Below are positions 12,605-25,555 of a stretch of DNA of 64,000 nt, piece by piece. This DNA is from Astrocystis sublimbata (Eukaryota; Ascomycota; Sordariomycetes; Xylariales; Xylariaceae). The position numbers and the translations under genes are program-made. A model generated the notes under the pieces. It did no database searches and was not told the origin of the DNA. It worked only from the letters and a program-made list of their open reading frames with translations. Where the stretch lies: positions 1,240,001-1,304,000 of the forward strand of contig JAJNNY010000002.1 in assembly GCA_022453515.1 (NCBI GenBank). Direction: 5' to 3'. Numbering within the stretch: the stretch's first letter is position 1; the number at the start of each line of letters is the position of its first letter.

Positions 12605-13821
12605 TCAGATCTTACTATCCCCATCCCCCCTCATCGCCGTATTCCTCTTTCCGTCCAAAACCATAGCGACATGGTGACTAAGAGCAACGAGATCACCCGC
12701 TTGGTCGAAGATGAGGACTTCGTAATCGTACCGTCCGTTCTTGACGTGCTTCGACTGGACCCGCACATGCAACCACTCGACGCCCTCTGGCGGTATTGCT
12801 TTTTTGATGTCGAGATTGAGCACCAGGGTCGGATACCAGAGCCAGGGTAAGTCGTCTCTGTCACCATTTGTCTTCTTCGTTGCTTGCTGCTTCTCTCCAT
12901 CCGGACCTTGTTGTTGTCTCATAACTAAGCTCTCCATCATCTGTGGCCACATGTCCGAGACGAAGCCCAGAGCTTCCGGCGGGAGCCGCTCGCCTGATTC
13001 GAGCCGCACCCACTCGTCTATCACGTTCGGTTGCACCTGTCCGTTTCGCGGGAGATGCATCCTTGATATTCTATAGTTAGTAATTGTCTTTCAAATTGAA
13101 AACTTCTTTTCCATAGTTCGGGGTTTACAGTAGTGTTGAGAGGAAAATGTCGCATTGGGTTGGTTGCATAATGCTCCCAAGACTCCAACTGTGGGGACTA
13201 GATAGTGCACATACAGGATACGATTCGAGGCCTTCCGAAGCTTCGGATACGGTAGATCTTTCAAGACCACCCAGTCAGCATCCTCCCCATCAGCAGCCAG
13301 TTTCGCAAAGTCCTTGGGCGGCCCCGGGAGCGGCGGGCTCGCCGTCCACCCTGTCTGCAACGTGAGTCCCGACTCCGTTGTCATGTTCGCATTGGTGATG
13401 TACGCGACAACCTCATCCCGCCCATCTTGCGTGAGCGTGACGTGAATCGTCGATGTCTGACGTCCAAGCTTCACATCCTTTACAGTAAAAGTTGCGGGCC
13501 CCGTGCGTGTCCGCCGCAGGAATTCGGTGTGCAATGTGATGGTGTGAGGCTGTCTCTGCCTGGCTAGTGTTGTGCCAAAATGCGTGGCCGCGACTCGTAG
13601 GAGAGTGGCGGTGACGACCCCGCCGTGGGTGACTGTGCGTATGTTTTAGTCGGTGCTTCTATGTGTGTCTCTGAAGCAGGCGACGTTTTTGTATTCTGCT
13701 TCCCAGTATAGATGTTGAATGACTGACCTGAACCGATGCACCATTCTGAGAGGAAGTGACCAGTATACGTGTGTGAGCCCGTAGCTTTTACAGCCGTGGC
13801 TTCTGCGAATGTTGGGGCCAT
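12605..13821 (-). CDS. Acyl-CoA thioesterase-like protein (double hotdog, TesB-like), 325 aa
   Basis: Proteins of this type hydrolyse acyl-CoA or related thioesters; the substrate here is unknown. Exons on the minus strand are 13821-13728, 13632-13215 and 13070-12605; phases close. The first hotdog fold begins with a family-like N-terminus in which the exon 1/2 junction rebuilds CIGSVTHGGVV, equivalent to the conserved G-x-V-x-GG segment. The block HTEFLRRTRTGPATF is the typical central strand-rich element. The second hotdog fold carries LPRNGQVQPNVIDEWVRL and ends with VEWLHVRVQSKHVKNGRYDYE and FDQAGDLVALSHHVAMVL, a close match in style to fungal thioesterase-family proteins. No signal peptide or peroxisomal SKL-type ending is present (it ends DSKI). 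The exact end of exon 2 is uncertain, since two donors lie close together near 13214-13222. Confidence 0.78.
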
Positions 13822-14981
13822 CTTGATTTATTCGAATAAGTAAGAATCGAGCAACAGTTCGTGCTCCTCAGGATTGATAAACCTCAAGCTCTAATTACAT
13901 CATAAAACGAAATGAGTGAGTATGCTTGATGTTAAGTATTACATGCGAAGACATACATCCCATGCTTACCTCGTTCATCTAACCAACCTGAGTTAGGTTG
14001 CCATTTTAGGTGGTGGAGGTTGGGGTAACGCGCCTACTTTAGCCTCGGCTCAATAAAGGTTTAGGAGCTCCTTGTTTGTACATAAACAAGGATTGTTGAA
14101 CTCAAAGTCTTAGCTCTAACCCCAATTCTCACTCACCCCCTACGTGAGTTTCTTGTTACATCAAGCACATGCTCAAGCAACACTGGCGACTATAATTGTT
14201 TATTTCAATGCGATTATATCAATACTATCTAATCAATGATGTTCATCACCCTGCTCAGCAGGTAGGCCACGTTCTACTTTAGCTAGACTGATATTTTAAG
14301 TCCTGAGACTAGAATGGCAGACATGAATTATTGCACAATTACTTGCTTCGCTTTCGGCTAGATATATTCATAAGTGTTCAATTAATGAATAATGAATACA
14401 CGAATTTCAAACGCTTGAAGTCGTAGATATAGAAGGGGGTATCGCAGACAAAATGCAGGCCATCGTCCCATAGTGTGCAGTAGCATCCGCCCATGGCTCT
14501 TATGCATGGATTTACCCAATGAACGTCTACAACGCTCCCTCTTTTCCCTATTCTATCTATTATGTTTACAGTTTGGTATGTGATTAAGATGTGGCGGTGT
14601 TCGTGAAGGCCGTAAAACAATGATGTTGTACATCTCTAGTATGGTATACAGAGGGTTGGATTTAAGGTTGGTCATCCGAGTAGTAACGCCGATGACATGC
14701 ATGCTTTGTGAATACAATTACCCATAGGGCTTTCGCTTGGCAAGTCTCTCATCCACCAATTTACAATCGGTTCTCATTCGGAGAAAAATTATATCGCTGT
14801 CTTGGGAAATATGATCGCGTTTTTTGTTGAAGTATTGCCCTAGGATTGGAAATTGTCCTAGCCATAAATAATAGTCGATTTCATGATACACGCCCAACCC
14901 AAGGAAAATGAGCATGTTTTTCGGAAAACAGTTTAGTTCCTGTCGGTCGACAAGCGTCAGAGATTAAAACATGTCGCGCCT
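13822..14981. other. Intergenic stretch of 1.2 kb, no gene seen
   Basis: It separates the thioesterase-like gene (its promoter side) from the 3' end of THO2. It is moderately AT-rich. Short frames only, none supportable. Confidence 0.55.
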
Positions 14982-17900
14982 CTAGCGTCTCTGTCGCTTT
15001 TCAACCGACCCGCCAAATTCATCGTTCCGGTGCTTTCTGTTCCGGTGGTCTTCACCTCCACTGCGAAGCTCTCGCCGGTCCTCAGTGCGCGGACCACGCC
15101 CGTGTCCGCCACGACCCATCTCTTCGTGTCTGGTATTTCCCGCATCTCCTCGGTGACGCAGTTCACGTCCGACCTCACGACCATTACCAATGATATCGCC
15201 CCGTGGTGGCAGCGTCTCCCGACTAGAAGTCTGTTCTCGCCCCGATCTACGAGCGGGATCCTTTTCAACTTCCCTTCCGTGACCAGATCCTGCACCCGAT
15301 TTGCGATCCCGGTATTCTCGGTGCTCCTTGGGCCGATGATCTCTCTCTGAGCTCCGTTCCCGACTACTTCGGCGTTGACTGCGAGACGAGCGATCACTGC
15401 CTTCATGTTCTCGGCGTGCTCGCTCATGATCGTTGCGTGTAGATCGTTCCTTTGGGGGAAACGGCTCAGGACGTTCTGTAACGGGAGTCGACACCGGTGA
15501 TGCACCAGTGAGCACCTGGGCATCTGACCCCGCTAAGCTGGTCCTAGAACTTTTAGACCGAACGTTCGGGCCACCTTGAAGAATGCTATTGATTCCCGAT
15601 AACTGCCTACGACCGTTTCGGGAGCGATCGTGAGTAGCTGCTGGTCCAGTTGGTGCCGACATTGCATTGTTGTCTACTCCAGGCACGTTTGGTAGATTTG
15701 TTAGAGAGGGCCGATGATTCAATGTACTGCCATGTGGGGGTCGGTCTGGCGTCTGCAATGGTGGTAGAGAACGACCACCCAGATGTGCACCCCCAGCATT
15801 CGGAGTTTGTGGAGCTATTTGGGCCATTCGATCCGGATGCACGGCCACTGGAGTTGGCACTGGGGGTGAAAATGCCGCCTGCGGGGGTGGGGGATTTCCA
15901 GCCATATTCGAACTTAGATGTTTGAGTCTGTCTGGATGAACACCCGACATTGCTGGCCCGCTAGCTGCGGGTGGGTTGGCTGCAGGACTATGTTGCATCC
16001 CGTTTGGGTTACGACGTTGTCTAGACGACGCAGGCCCAGTAGGAGGGTGGTTTCTCTCAGGCGACGGCGGCCTTTGGCTATCGGTACCAGGGTGTCGGGG
16101 TTCATTTCGCGTTTGTGAAATGTTCGTGGGGACGCGAGCTGCATTACGGCCACGTCCCCGAGGCCCTTCAGGGGGGTTGCTCAAGTCACTCATTGAGGGA
16201 ATTGAGCTGAGACGACCGTATTCGGGATCCTGCATTTTGAGTCTGCCATGGTCGGCCTCACCACGAGGTAAGGGGGCAGGGCTGGGAAACTGGGGTGGTT
16301 CTCGGGACCTGTCGTTCATCATTCTATCGCCCTCCTGATCTGTAACCCTACCACTTCGGACTTGAGGTCCTTGCGGTGGTTCGATTCTTTGGTCACGGCC
16401 AAGAGTATGGTGTTCCCCACGATGCATACGGCGCTCGTCACGAGAAGGTTCAATAACATGCGGCTCAGAACGATCTCCTCTTCTTGGTGATGCAACTCGT
16501 GTAGGATTGCGGTCTCGGCTGTCCTCCTGATGCCGACCATCACTTAGCCGCGCAGCTCGCGCAGGATTCATTGCTGGATTCAATGGAGCGGGGCGGTCGT
16601 CGGAGCGATCGGCATTGATCAGCCAAGCGCGTTCTGGGTTGACCGCGGGTCCTGGGGACTCTGATTGCAAAGGTGGTTGTGTTGGCTTTGCAGTAACAAT
16701 CGTTTCCCGCGTTTCCCTTCCGTCAACACGTGGCATACCTACTCCCGAGGGCGCTCTTTCCCGTGGTTGATGTACATCACGATCGTGCGATCCAGATTCC
16801 GTCCGTCGCGTCGAGTCAGAACGGTGTGGTGGTCGATCTCTCTCCAGCCTGTGAGATTCACGGGGTTGTTCTGGTATACGACGATCAGAACCTTGGGATT
16901 CTCGTGGTCTAGAAGCACGAGGGTCCTCTGGTAATCTGACAGATCTCGGGTCGCGTATATCCCTGTTATCTCTAGGTCCCAAGTCCCGTGGTTCTCTGGA
17001 ATCCCTCGGGTCCCTGTGATCTCTAGGGTCTCTCGGATCTTTAACCTCCCTATGATCACGCCCGTGGCTTTGTTTGATCTGGCCGAATTGATCATGTGTG
17101 AAGTGAGCCGGAATTGGGACCTCTGGCCGTCTAGGCAAACCATGCATGCCACCAACGGACGTCAGACCAAAGGAGCGTCCAGAATCCGACCGTCCATTCG
17201 GCGCCGTGACAGGAACGGCGGGCGCTCCAGGGGTTAAGGATCGGTTGAGATCCGGCTTCGAATCAATCTTTTGAGGGGGTACAGGCGTTGGGCCTTTGCG
17301 CTCTGAAGATGAGGGATGTGTAGGAATCGCGTCTGTTGGCTTGACTCCTCCTGGTTGAGGGTTGGTTGGAAGATTGTTGCCATCTTTCACCTCGCCATCT
17401 TCTTCTTCGATGCTGGGTTTGGCTCGCGTAGACACACTGGGAGTTTGGTCAGTCACTATGGAGTGATGTAACTACTGGTGGTTAATATTATGCTCACCTT
17501 GTAGACGAGGGTTTGAACTCTGGGGCGTTGGGTCTGAAAGCAACCCGAGACGACTTCCCAGTTTCCGTAATCTTCTTGTCATCTGCGGGCTCTCCGCTCT
17601 GTACTGCTGTTAGAGAAGTCGCACACAATAAACCGTTAATGTGTGCTTACAGTATTGGATCTGAATTCCTGGACCAGAACCCACTTCGATTGCCGTTTCT
17701 TAAGAGCAGAAATCAAGGTGTTTGCAGTCACCGCCAGGTCTACACGATGACTTTGACCATCGTCATGATCAGACTTTGTGGCAGCTTCACGCTCCGCGAT
17801 TCTAGCAAGAGCCGTGCCAAGCTGTTTGCCCATGAAGTCAACTGCAGGGAAATACTCGAGGCCGACCTTCAAAATCGTAATGGCATTCCGAATGTGCATC

Positions 17901-20900
17901 CATTCAGTATCAGCGAGACACACTTTCAATGCCATCAAGAGATTCTTATGCCACGCCCAGAGCAGATCACGGAATTCATCATATGCCATGTATGTCAGTG
18001 GCTTCCCATTCTCATCGAAAGTAGTGGCAAACCCAAGTCTGCCGTTCCCAATAGCTTCTTTATCATAGGTCTCTTTCTTTGCGTGCCAAGAAGACAGCTC
18101 TCCGAGTGTGAGCTTGATAAAGCGACCCAAGAATTCGGCTTCACGAACTGTGCAACCGAATATCACGGACCGTAACCTGTTGATGTTGAAGAAACGGCTG
18201 TAGAGACTGGATAACTTGAAATGAGGGACGCGATTGACATGCAGAAACTTGATCATGCGATGACAGAAATCCGCATCTACGGACGAAAGCAGAATGCGGG
18301 GCAGCAGGCACTCTTCGATAAAAGTGTCAACGATCAAATCTGCCTTGGCGGAAGTTCTGAACCAGATCGGACTCTGTCTGATAAGCAAGAGTTTCGTTTT
18401 GGTGACTCGCTCTTTGCAAATGCTGGCCTCGTCGGGTAATTCTTTAGAAAGGCGTCCAATCGCGGCCATCTTGGCCTCTTTCCGATTCGCACCACTCCGG
18501 CTCATATCGCTTCGGTCTCTCTTGAGCTCATCGCGTTCTTTGTCGAGCTTTGCAAATTCGGCTTTATAGCTGTCTATCGGGACATCAAGATCACCGGTTT
18601 GGAGAGCCCAAAACAAAACAAAGAACTCTGGGCTAATCTTGTCCCACACATTTTGCGGTAGTAATGGTTTGACTGCTTCGATAATGGGGCTGAGAACATC
18701 GAGGAATCGATCCGAGGATTGGCCCTGGACGACCAAAGGTGGTAGTTGTCCGGGAGAGCCCTCTGTCACTGCACCATCAACTTCCATCCGTTCTGGAGAC
18801 TCCTCGATGGCAAGAGAATCTGTGGAGCCATCACCGCCGTCCATTGGAGCATCTCCCTCACCGTCCGTTGGCTGTTTAACAGGCATTTTATCGCCCGGCC
18901 CAGTAAGGTAGTATGTCAGACTTGAACGGCCAATCAGGAATGCGAGATTGGCATCAAGCCCGAGATCCGTCATGAGACACGCAATGCTAGGCACTCGTGC
19001 ATCAAATTCTTCCGCGGACAAATTGTGACGCAACAGCTCCATGTACTGTACAAGGGCATGCTGGGAATCATCAATCACAGTTGCTAGATATTTGATATGC
19101 GCCTCGTCTTCAGGGATTTGGTAAATGGCAGATTGTCGGTATTGCGCCATGTTGATGAGCAGTTTCGAAGCCATGTTGTGCTGCAGTAAGGCATTCATAA
19201 GTCTCGAAGCACTCCTTTCGGACTCGTAGCGCTTATCGCCCAAGCCAGTGAGAGTCTGGCGACGCAGCAGCTCGCCTCCGCTGAGGGCTGAAAGCTGGCG
19301 ATCCGTGAAGTCGGTATCTGGGACGATGCCAGCCATGGATGTGATCAATTCTCGAAGAATAACCAAGTCTGTGGAGTTGCCCTGGGCTACCTGTGCGTTC
19401 ACATACTGGATGACCGGTGTCGAGTCCACATTGTCGAATCGGCGGAAAACTTTGCCAGAGAATCTAGAAAGCGCCTGGAGCCACCTACTCGCCAGGAGCA
19501 CAGACGTCTCAGATGTTCGGCTTCTCTGTTTACCGCCAAGGGAACTGAGTAGCGACCAAACCAGAACGTCGTATCCTAGCTCCGTGAAGTACTTTGTACA
19601 CTCGACAAACGCCTCGATCAGATTTGTGTAAGCCTCAATTTGATCCAATGCAACCTTGCACACGATGCCAGGAGCCGACAATGCAATTTTGGCAAGCTTT
19701 TTGGCAGACATGGGAATGTTTTCGAGGGATAGCCTCTTCAACGTTGCAAGGGTATCTGATCTGGCAGCTCTGAAAGCTTGTTTCATCGCATCTAGCCGAG
19801 ATATTGACCCTTCGTAGCATTCTGCGTAGATGGTGTATCGAACTGAAGTTGGATAGTATTTCAGCAGGTCCCAGACAGCGGCCACGGCGTCCACATTGGC
19901 GTTAGTGAGGCAAAGAGACGGAACCAAGGTCCGACGAAGCAGGTCTTGCCACCGTGAAACATTGGTGGGGGAATTGTCTTCTGCCAAACTCTTGACACCG
20001 ATCGTCGCTATCTTTTTGACGAGAGTGGGATCCCTACCGATGTTGACGCCAGAGATGTTGAGGAATGTGTGACAGAGCGTAAAGACGTCATCAACAGATT
20101 GACAAATGGGAACATTATCGGACCACTCATCAAGGTAGAATCGGTACAGAATGCCCTTGCTAGTCCCATCTGCGTGTGGCCACTTCAACACTTTGATAGG
20201 CGAGCCCTCGACTAGTCTCAGATTGCCCTTCGCCATACCAGTCTGGTCCTGAGCAAGATCCGACTTGACGACTGCTGTTACTGCAGTAATCCGGCTGACA
20301 GGTCGCGAAGCTTCGAAGACCTTGTTGATGGAATGTAGTAGGATACGATTAATCGCGGGGTAGATCTCCTCTGGGTATGCTTCAGGGAGCCAAGGAAATC
20401 GGCCGATGATGAAGAGGGCCTCGGGTATAGCACCAACAACAAGAAGATGTGACACAAGGTCCGCCTTCTGAGCCTCTTTTGGTTCCGGGAGGGTTGTATC
20501 GTCTTCTGGAGACTGGTCCTTTGCTTCTTGACCTTTACTGTCAGCTTTCGCTGCAGGGGTTTCACGCATCTTGGGAGCCGCCGAAGGTGTATCATCCGTT
20601 AAAGCGCCGGCCGTGAGTAATGCGTTGGGAATGTTGCCTTGCCTGGCATTTCTCTCCTTCTCGGCTAGTTCTTCTTCTCGGCGGTGTCTGAGAGCATCCA
20701 TGGCCTCGTCGGCAGGCCATAAATGTGTGTATAGGTCTGCCATGGAGATGAAACCGATTTTAATGAGAAAGGCAGCAAGGTAGTATAAATTTGCCGGCAA
20801 CGTCTCGCCCTTGTCTCTAGCGTCAGATGTGTAGAAACGAAACTTGAAGCCGAGAAGCTGAGCCGCGACGCGGTTGCCACAAGGTGGGATCGTTTTCGTA

Positions 20901-22255
20901 GTCTTGGTCCAGTCCAAGGTTGAGGTGTAGCTGGGGTCAGATTCTGGGATACTGTCTTGGAGGCGTTGGAGTTCAGCCTCTTCGATTCGCCTAGCCCCCA
21001 ACTCAAAGAAGGCATCCAGGTGGATTTCCCGGGCTCTGTCCCAAAAGGCGACGTCACGCTCACTCGCCCGCTGCTCAAGCTCGGACCGGAGAGTTTCCAC
21101 GTCGATATCTTCGTTCTCTGGCAATGCCCACTTTGGCAGTCCCCCGGCGAACAGATTCTCCGCGTGCTCGATCTGGTTGTGAGGCCACCATGAGCTAATC
21201 CGCAGCAGTCTAGTGAAGAATACCAGGTTCCTCAGCATCGTTGCTGAGAAAACATCGATGACAACATCGAGGACGCGGCCCACGTCTAAATCAAATGTTC
21301 CTATCAGCGCTTTAATACGTTCCCAACTGGCCTGGACTAGGACGAAGTCATGATGCCCCTGAGACTGGAATGGGGTTCGATATAGCTCAGCTGCGAGTTT
21401 TGAATAGCCCTCCGACTCCTCTCGCAACAGGTTGTAGTTTGCTTGGCGATAGAGCTGATTAGTAGCATACTTGATGCCAAGCTTGACAAAGTTATCTCGT
21501 ATCAAGCCGAGTTGTTGAAGAGCTGCCGCATCCAGTACTTCGCGCACGAGCTGGGATGGTAGCTCAGTCGCAGCGATGAATTCTCGGAGATGGGCGGTAG
21601 TTGTGGCATCATTCGAGTCGATGAAGACGGATATGGTATCGAGAAACAGTGTCCGAGCCTCAGAATCGAAGTTGGATGCAGTGTCGTTCTCAGCTGCGGG
21701 CCCAAGGATCTGTTTCATGCAGCTACCGGCATCGTTGGGGGCGAGGAGGTTTTCGAAGACGGCCCGTGTAAACTCCTGAGAGATGGTGGAGATCTCTTCA
21801 AGGTCTTCGTCACTTCGGGAGGTAGTTCCATGTTCAATCACCTCCTGGCGTCCGCTCTGCTGCCATGCGGACAGGCGAGCTTCGGTCAGGATCACATAGT
21901 TGTAGTTTGTCGAGATAGGCTGTCTCATAGGTGGGCCAGGGTGAGGGACAGCAACTTGAAATATGGGCTGAGATGGGACGAGAGCAGCTTGGGAAGAGGA
22001 GCTGGAGGGCCGAGCAACAGCAGGCGAAGCGGGGACGCGATGGTTGGGTGCTGCGCCGGCCTGGAGTCCGGAGGAATCGCGGCGGTCGTTGTTGTTCCGT
22101 CTCGTGTTTCTGCCGCCGCCTGGGCCCCGGCGATGTTGGGGACTATCTTGAAAATCCCGGTCGTGCTGGCCTAGACCAGTATCTGAAGGGCGGTGGGGCG
22201 AGGGCCGGTTGCCAGCCTCCGAGACCCTGTCATTGCGCTTTCGCTTGGGAGGCAT
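14982..22255 (-). CDS. THO2: THO complex subunit 2 (THO2/THOC2), 2386 aa
   Basis: THO2 is the scaffold of the THO/TREX complex, which couples RNA polymerase II transcription to mRNP packaging and nuclear export and limits R-loops. Exons on the minus strand: 22255-17651, 17598-17498, 17436-14982. The first exon alone encodes 1535 residues. After a basic, disordered start (MPPKRKRND) come the helical THO2 N-terminal, middle and C-terminal domains, including an acidic linker near EGDAPMDGGDGSTDS and the conserved core around PQNVWDKISPEFFVLFWALQ. The 101-base second exon joins this to a Pro/Ser/Arg/His-rich tail of about 820 residues with RD/PRD repeats and a final basic KRQRR, suited to nucleic-acid binding. 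Length fits filamentous-fungal THO2. The ATG at 22255 is the first in frame. The THO2 family call is strong; the tail is linked by frame-true splice sites. Confidence 0.9.
16935..17065 (-). repeat. RD/PRD-coding degenerate repeat in THO2
   Basis: On the minus strand this part of THO2 exon 3 encodes repeated PRD, HRD and SRE triplets (for example DPRDPRDHRDPRD), giving an imperfect 9-18 base repeat visible as recurring GGGTC/TCTC blocks. It is in frame and uninterrupted, at about residues 1695-1740. Confidence 0.7.
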
Positions 22256-23953
22256 GGTGGCCTTGGATTAAAGACTACGCGAACAGGTTGGTCATTTGGA
22301 CGGTGATAGGTTGGAGTATTAGAATTATGCTGACGTGGAGAGTGTCGGACTAAGGGTGCGAAATGAAATGTCGCATCGGCTGGGATTCGCGGCGTTGTGT
22401 GGAACAAAGGAGATGGTCGACGTCTGTTGGCAGATGTACGTGATGATGCCGTGGGGTGGAAAACCGTGGCGACCGTGATGCTGAATGGCGAACAGAGACA
22501 GCGACTCGAAAAGGAGATAGAGGCCGCTTGGTGTGGAAGGGCGGTTGACTGAAGACGGACGTGTCGTGGGAAATGATCGAAAGAGTGAGGGCGCGGACAA
22601 AGAAGTCGGGGGCTGAATTCCGCTGAAAGCTGGATGATGGGATGGGAATCGGACGAGTTGGAGCGGGCTGGCTTGCTATGGTCTGCCAGCGACCAGGTCC
22701 TTCCTAAGGTGCAACCATCCACATGCGCGCGACTACGGTGCGGGCGGGCGCTCTGGGAGCGAACGGGCGGGAGTCGGTGGGCGTTGGGTCGCTGGTCGTT
22801 CGCGGGCGATGAGGTTCTGCGCAGGAGCAATCTCTGTCGCGTGTTGGAAGGTTGAGTGAGGCTAAGCTGTCGGATGGGTATCGCGTGGAGATGGAGAGCA
22901 ACCTTACCTTAGGAGGCGCCTTACTTACCTGAGGTAGGTGAGTTGGGTATCCGCCGGCCGGGCCAGGGTTGCAGGTGGGGAACACCTGGACTGGCCACCT
23001 AGAGAGGCTGGCGAGCTGCCGGGCCAGCTGGGTCAGGGTACATGGGTACAGCGGGCTAGGTAATGCTCTAGGTCACTTCTTCAATTCCGGACTCAGAGGT
23101 CTTGAGGTACATGCACTCCAGTTGCTACTGCTGCACTGAACCCTGCACCCCCATGTATCTTCGCAGCAGACCTGACCTGCGACGCATCTGTGCACAGAGC
23201 CACTTACGCAATGTCTTACTTATGCTATAAGTCTAAGTGATTGGAAGAGATGAAAGAGATAGTCCACCTACAAACATTGATATCAGATCCCAAGGTACCT
23301 AGGTATAAAGAGATACATAGCTTCCTGGATAAGTACAATCTTAGATAGTGCTTCCTGCCCTCAGCTGAAGTACCTCCCACCGGGCCCGTAGGTAGCGCAG
23401 AGCATCTAAGGTGGTTGTTATCGGCCATTGGCTTAGGAGGCAGCTCCACGCAATTACATAAGCCAAATTTTGTCATCTCCATCTAGCTGGCTCGCAAGCC
23501 CGATACCGTTGGGTGGTTGTGTGTCATAACTGACGACAATAAAGATCCGAATAAATCGTACGAGTGAACTCTTCATACTACTTCGAAACTCATCATATGT
23601 TGTGCCCTTTTGCGGACCTAGTTCTGAAATCGGGATTCACGATCATAGGGATTTGAAGCGGCCGCGAAAAGGCATCATCGCCCCGCCAGCAAAAGCCGGC
23701 TTCGCTTTTCGAGACCCCGAGGTCCTCTCCAGCCCGAGAATATACCGCTTGTGTGAGGTGCTTTTGAGGTCTCACCTGTTTCTGTTTCACAGGGTCCATA
23801 CCTACTTATATCGCATCATGCCACAGCTATAAACTTCCTTTCAAAGTTTTCATCAACAGTTCACTAAGCTGGGCTTATGATAAGTAGGTACTGAAGGAGT
23901 ATCGAACTGCCCATCTGCCCGCACCAGCGCCGCGACTGGTTTACATCAACACC
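22256..23953. other. Divergent promoter region between THO2 and MET2
   Basis: It holds both promoters and the leaders of two divergently transcribed genes. The THO2 side (22256-22850) is GC-rich and stays open in one minus-strand frame for about 220 codons, but that frame has no ATG start and conflicts with the THO2 frame, so I read it as a long 5' leader. TAGGTA-like motifs occur near 22911-22942 and 23291-23306. Confidence 0.5.
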
Positions 23954-25555
23954 ATGTCGTCTCAAAATGATGGCACAACAGGCCCTACGCCAAACCTCAG
24001 TGAGTCATGTTCTTGATAACCCAGTCTTTACTACATAACGCCAAACGTTCCATGTTGGAATACTGGCTGACCATCCTCAAGCAAGGGTTCAACAACAGCC
24101 AGAAAACACCTTCGCCTCTCTGATCCCAGACCAGCAAATAGCCATCATCCCTAGCTTTACGCTTGAGTCGGGTGTCACATTGCACAACGTGCCGTTGGCC
24201 TACACGACGCGGGGAAAGCTGTCCCCCAATGCTGACAATATTATGATCATCTGCCATGCACTTACGGGGTCGGCCGATGTGAGCGACTGGTGGGGGCCCC
24301 TGATTGGAGGGCCCGGTCGTGCCTTTGACACTTCGAGATTCTTCGTCGTGTGCATGAATAGCTTGGGAAGCCCCTACGGTACTGCGAGTCCCGTCACGGC
24401 CAAGGATGGTGATCCGGAGAAAGGGACGTACGGACCCGAGTTTCCCTTGACAACCATTCGCGATGATGTCAAGTAAGTATTCCCTGGCTGAAGTTGATGT
24501 GTAACATACGGATGTTGATGCGATTTAGTCTTCACAAGATGCTTCTCGACGACCTAGGTGTACGTGAGGTAGCCGCCGTGATCGGTGGTTCCATGGGCGG
24601 TATGCTCGTCCTCGAGTGGGCGTACTTTGGCAAAGATTACGTGAGGTGCATAGTACCCATAGCAACATCGAGCCAGCACAGCGCCTGGGGCATCAGCTGG
24701 GGCGAAGCGCAGCGCCAAAGCATATATGCTGACCCCAAATATGAGGATGGATACTACTTGCCATCTGATCCTCCTACCACGGGCCTGGGGGCTGCTCGAA
24801 TGGCTGCTCTTCTCACATACCGAAGCCGAAACTCGTTTGAGGCCCGGTTTGGGCGCAATATTCCGGATCCTGCTAGGCGCCAAACGATTCGCGATAATGC
24901 ACGACCATCCACACCATCCGAAGCCCATTTCCAAATCCACAACGACGGCCATAAGACGACGAGGCTGTCTACTAACAACAGCCGAACCACCACGCCGCCT
25001 CAGACCACCGATTCCGGCGAGGCTGGCGTGTCTCTAGATCCTCAATTTTCTGGGCCCAAAATAGGCAGCCTGACCGGGGGCGAGTCTATTCCCTCCTCGA
25101 CTTACTTTTCTGCCCAGTCATATTTGCGATATCAAGGAGAGAAATTCGTGAAGCGGTTCGATAGCAATTGTTACATTGCTATCACCAGGAAGTTAGACAC
25201 CCATGACGTTTCCAGATACCGCGCGGAGAGCATACCAGAGGCGTTGGCGTTGATCGAGCAGCCTACGTTGGTCTTGGGCATCGAAAGTGATGGGCTTTTC
25301 ACGTTTGCCGAGCAGGAGGAGTTGGCCGAACACATCAAAGATGCAAGACTGGAAAAGATCAACAGCCAGGAAGGTCACGATGCGTTCCTGTTACAGTTTG
25401 AGCAGGTCAACAGGTACATTCTTGAGTTTCTGAATGAGAAGCTGCCAGACATCATGAGCCGGAGCGGTGAGCCTGTCGAGGAGGCAAGTGTTGGACAACT
25501 TTTGAAGTCTAGCACCTTTGGGGAAGCAGAAGTAGATGATATCACAGCCTGGTGA
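23954..25555 (+). CDS. MET2: Homoserine O-acetyltransferase (MET2), 487 aa
   Basis: The enzyme transfers acetyl from acetyl-CoA to L-homoserine, the step committing carbon to methionine in fungi. Exons are 23954-23999, 24082-24472 and 24529-25555. It is an alpha/beta hydrolase of the MetX family. Diagnostic blocks are CHALTGSADVSDWWGPLIG in exon 2, NSLGSPYGTASP, and the nucleophile elbow GGSMGGM with Ser167. The acid is probably Asp400 (ESDGLF) and the histidine His429 (EGHDAFLL). A low-complexity insert of roughly 80 residues (around 250-330, rich in Ser, Thr and Pro) splits the lid region, as in other filamentous-fungal MET2 proteins. A related family, fungal serine O-acetyltransferase, shares this fold, but the WWGP segment and length favour MET2. 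The first exon has only 46 bases. Confidence 0.92.
24001..24007. promoter_or_regulatory. Possible CPC1/GCN4 site in MET2 intron 1
   Basis: The sequence TGAGTCA is a perfect AP-1/GCN4-type palindrome, and CPC1/GCN4 controls amino-acid synthesis genes in fungi. It overlaps the 5' splice site of intron 1 (GTGAGT begins at 24000), so it may simply be a splice donor that happens to match. Confidence 0.3.

Noticed and set aside
22171..22830. A 219-codon minus-strand open frame overlapping the THO2 start
   Set aside because: It has no ATG at its beginning, overlaps the THO2 start codon in another frame, and has the composition of GC-rich leader sequence.
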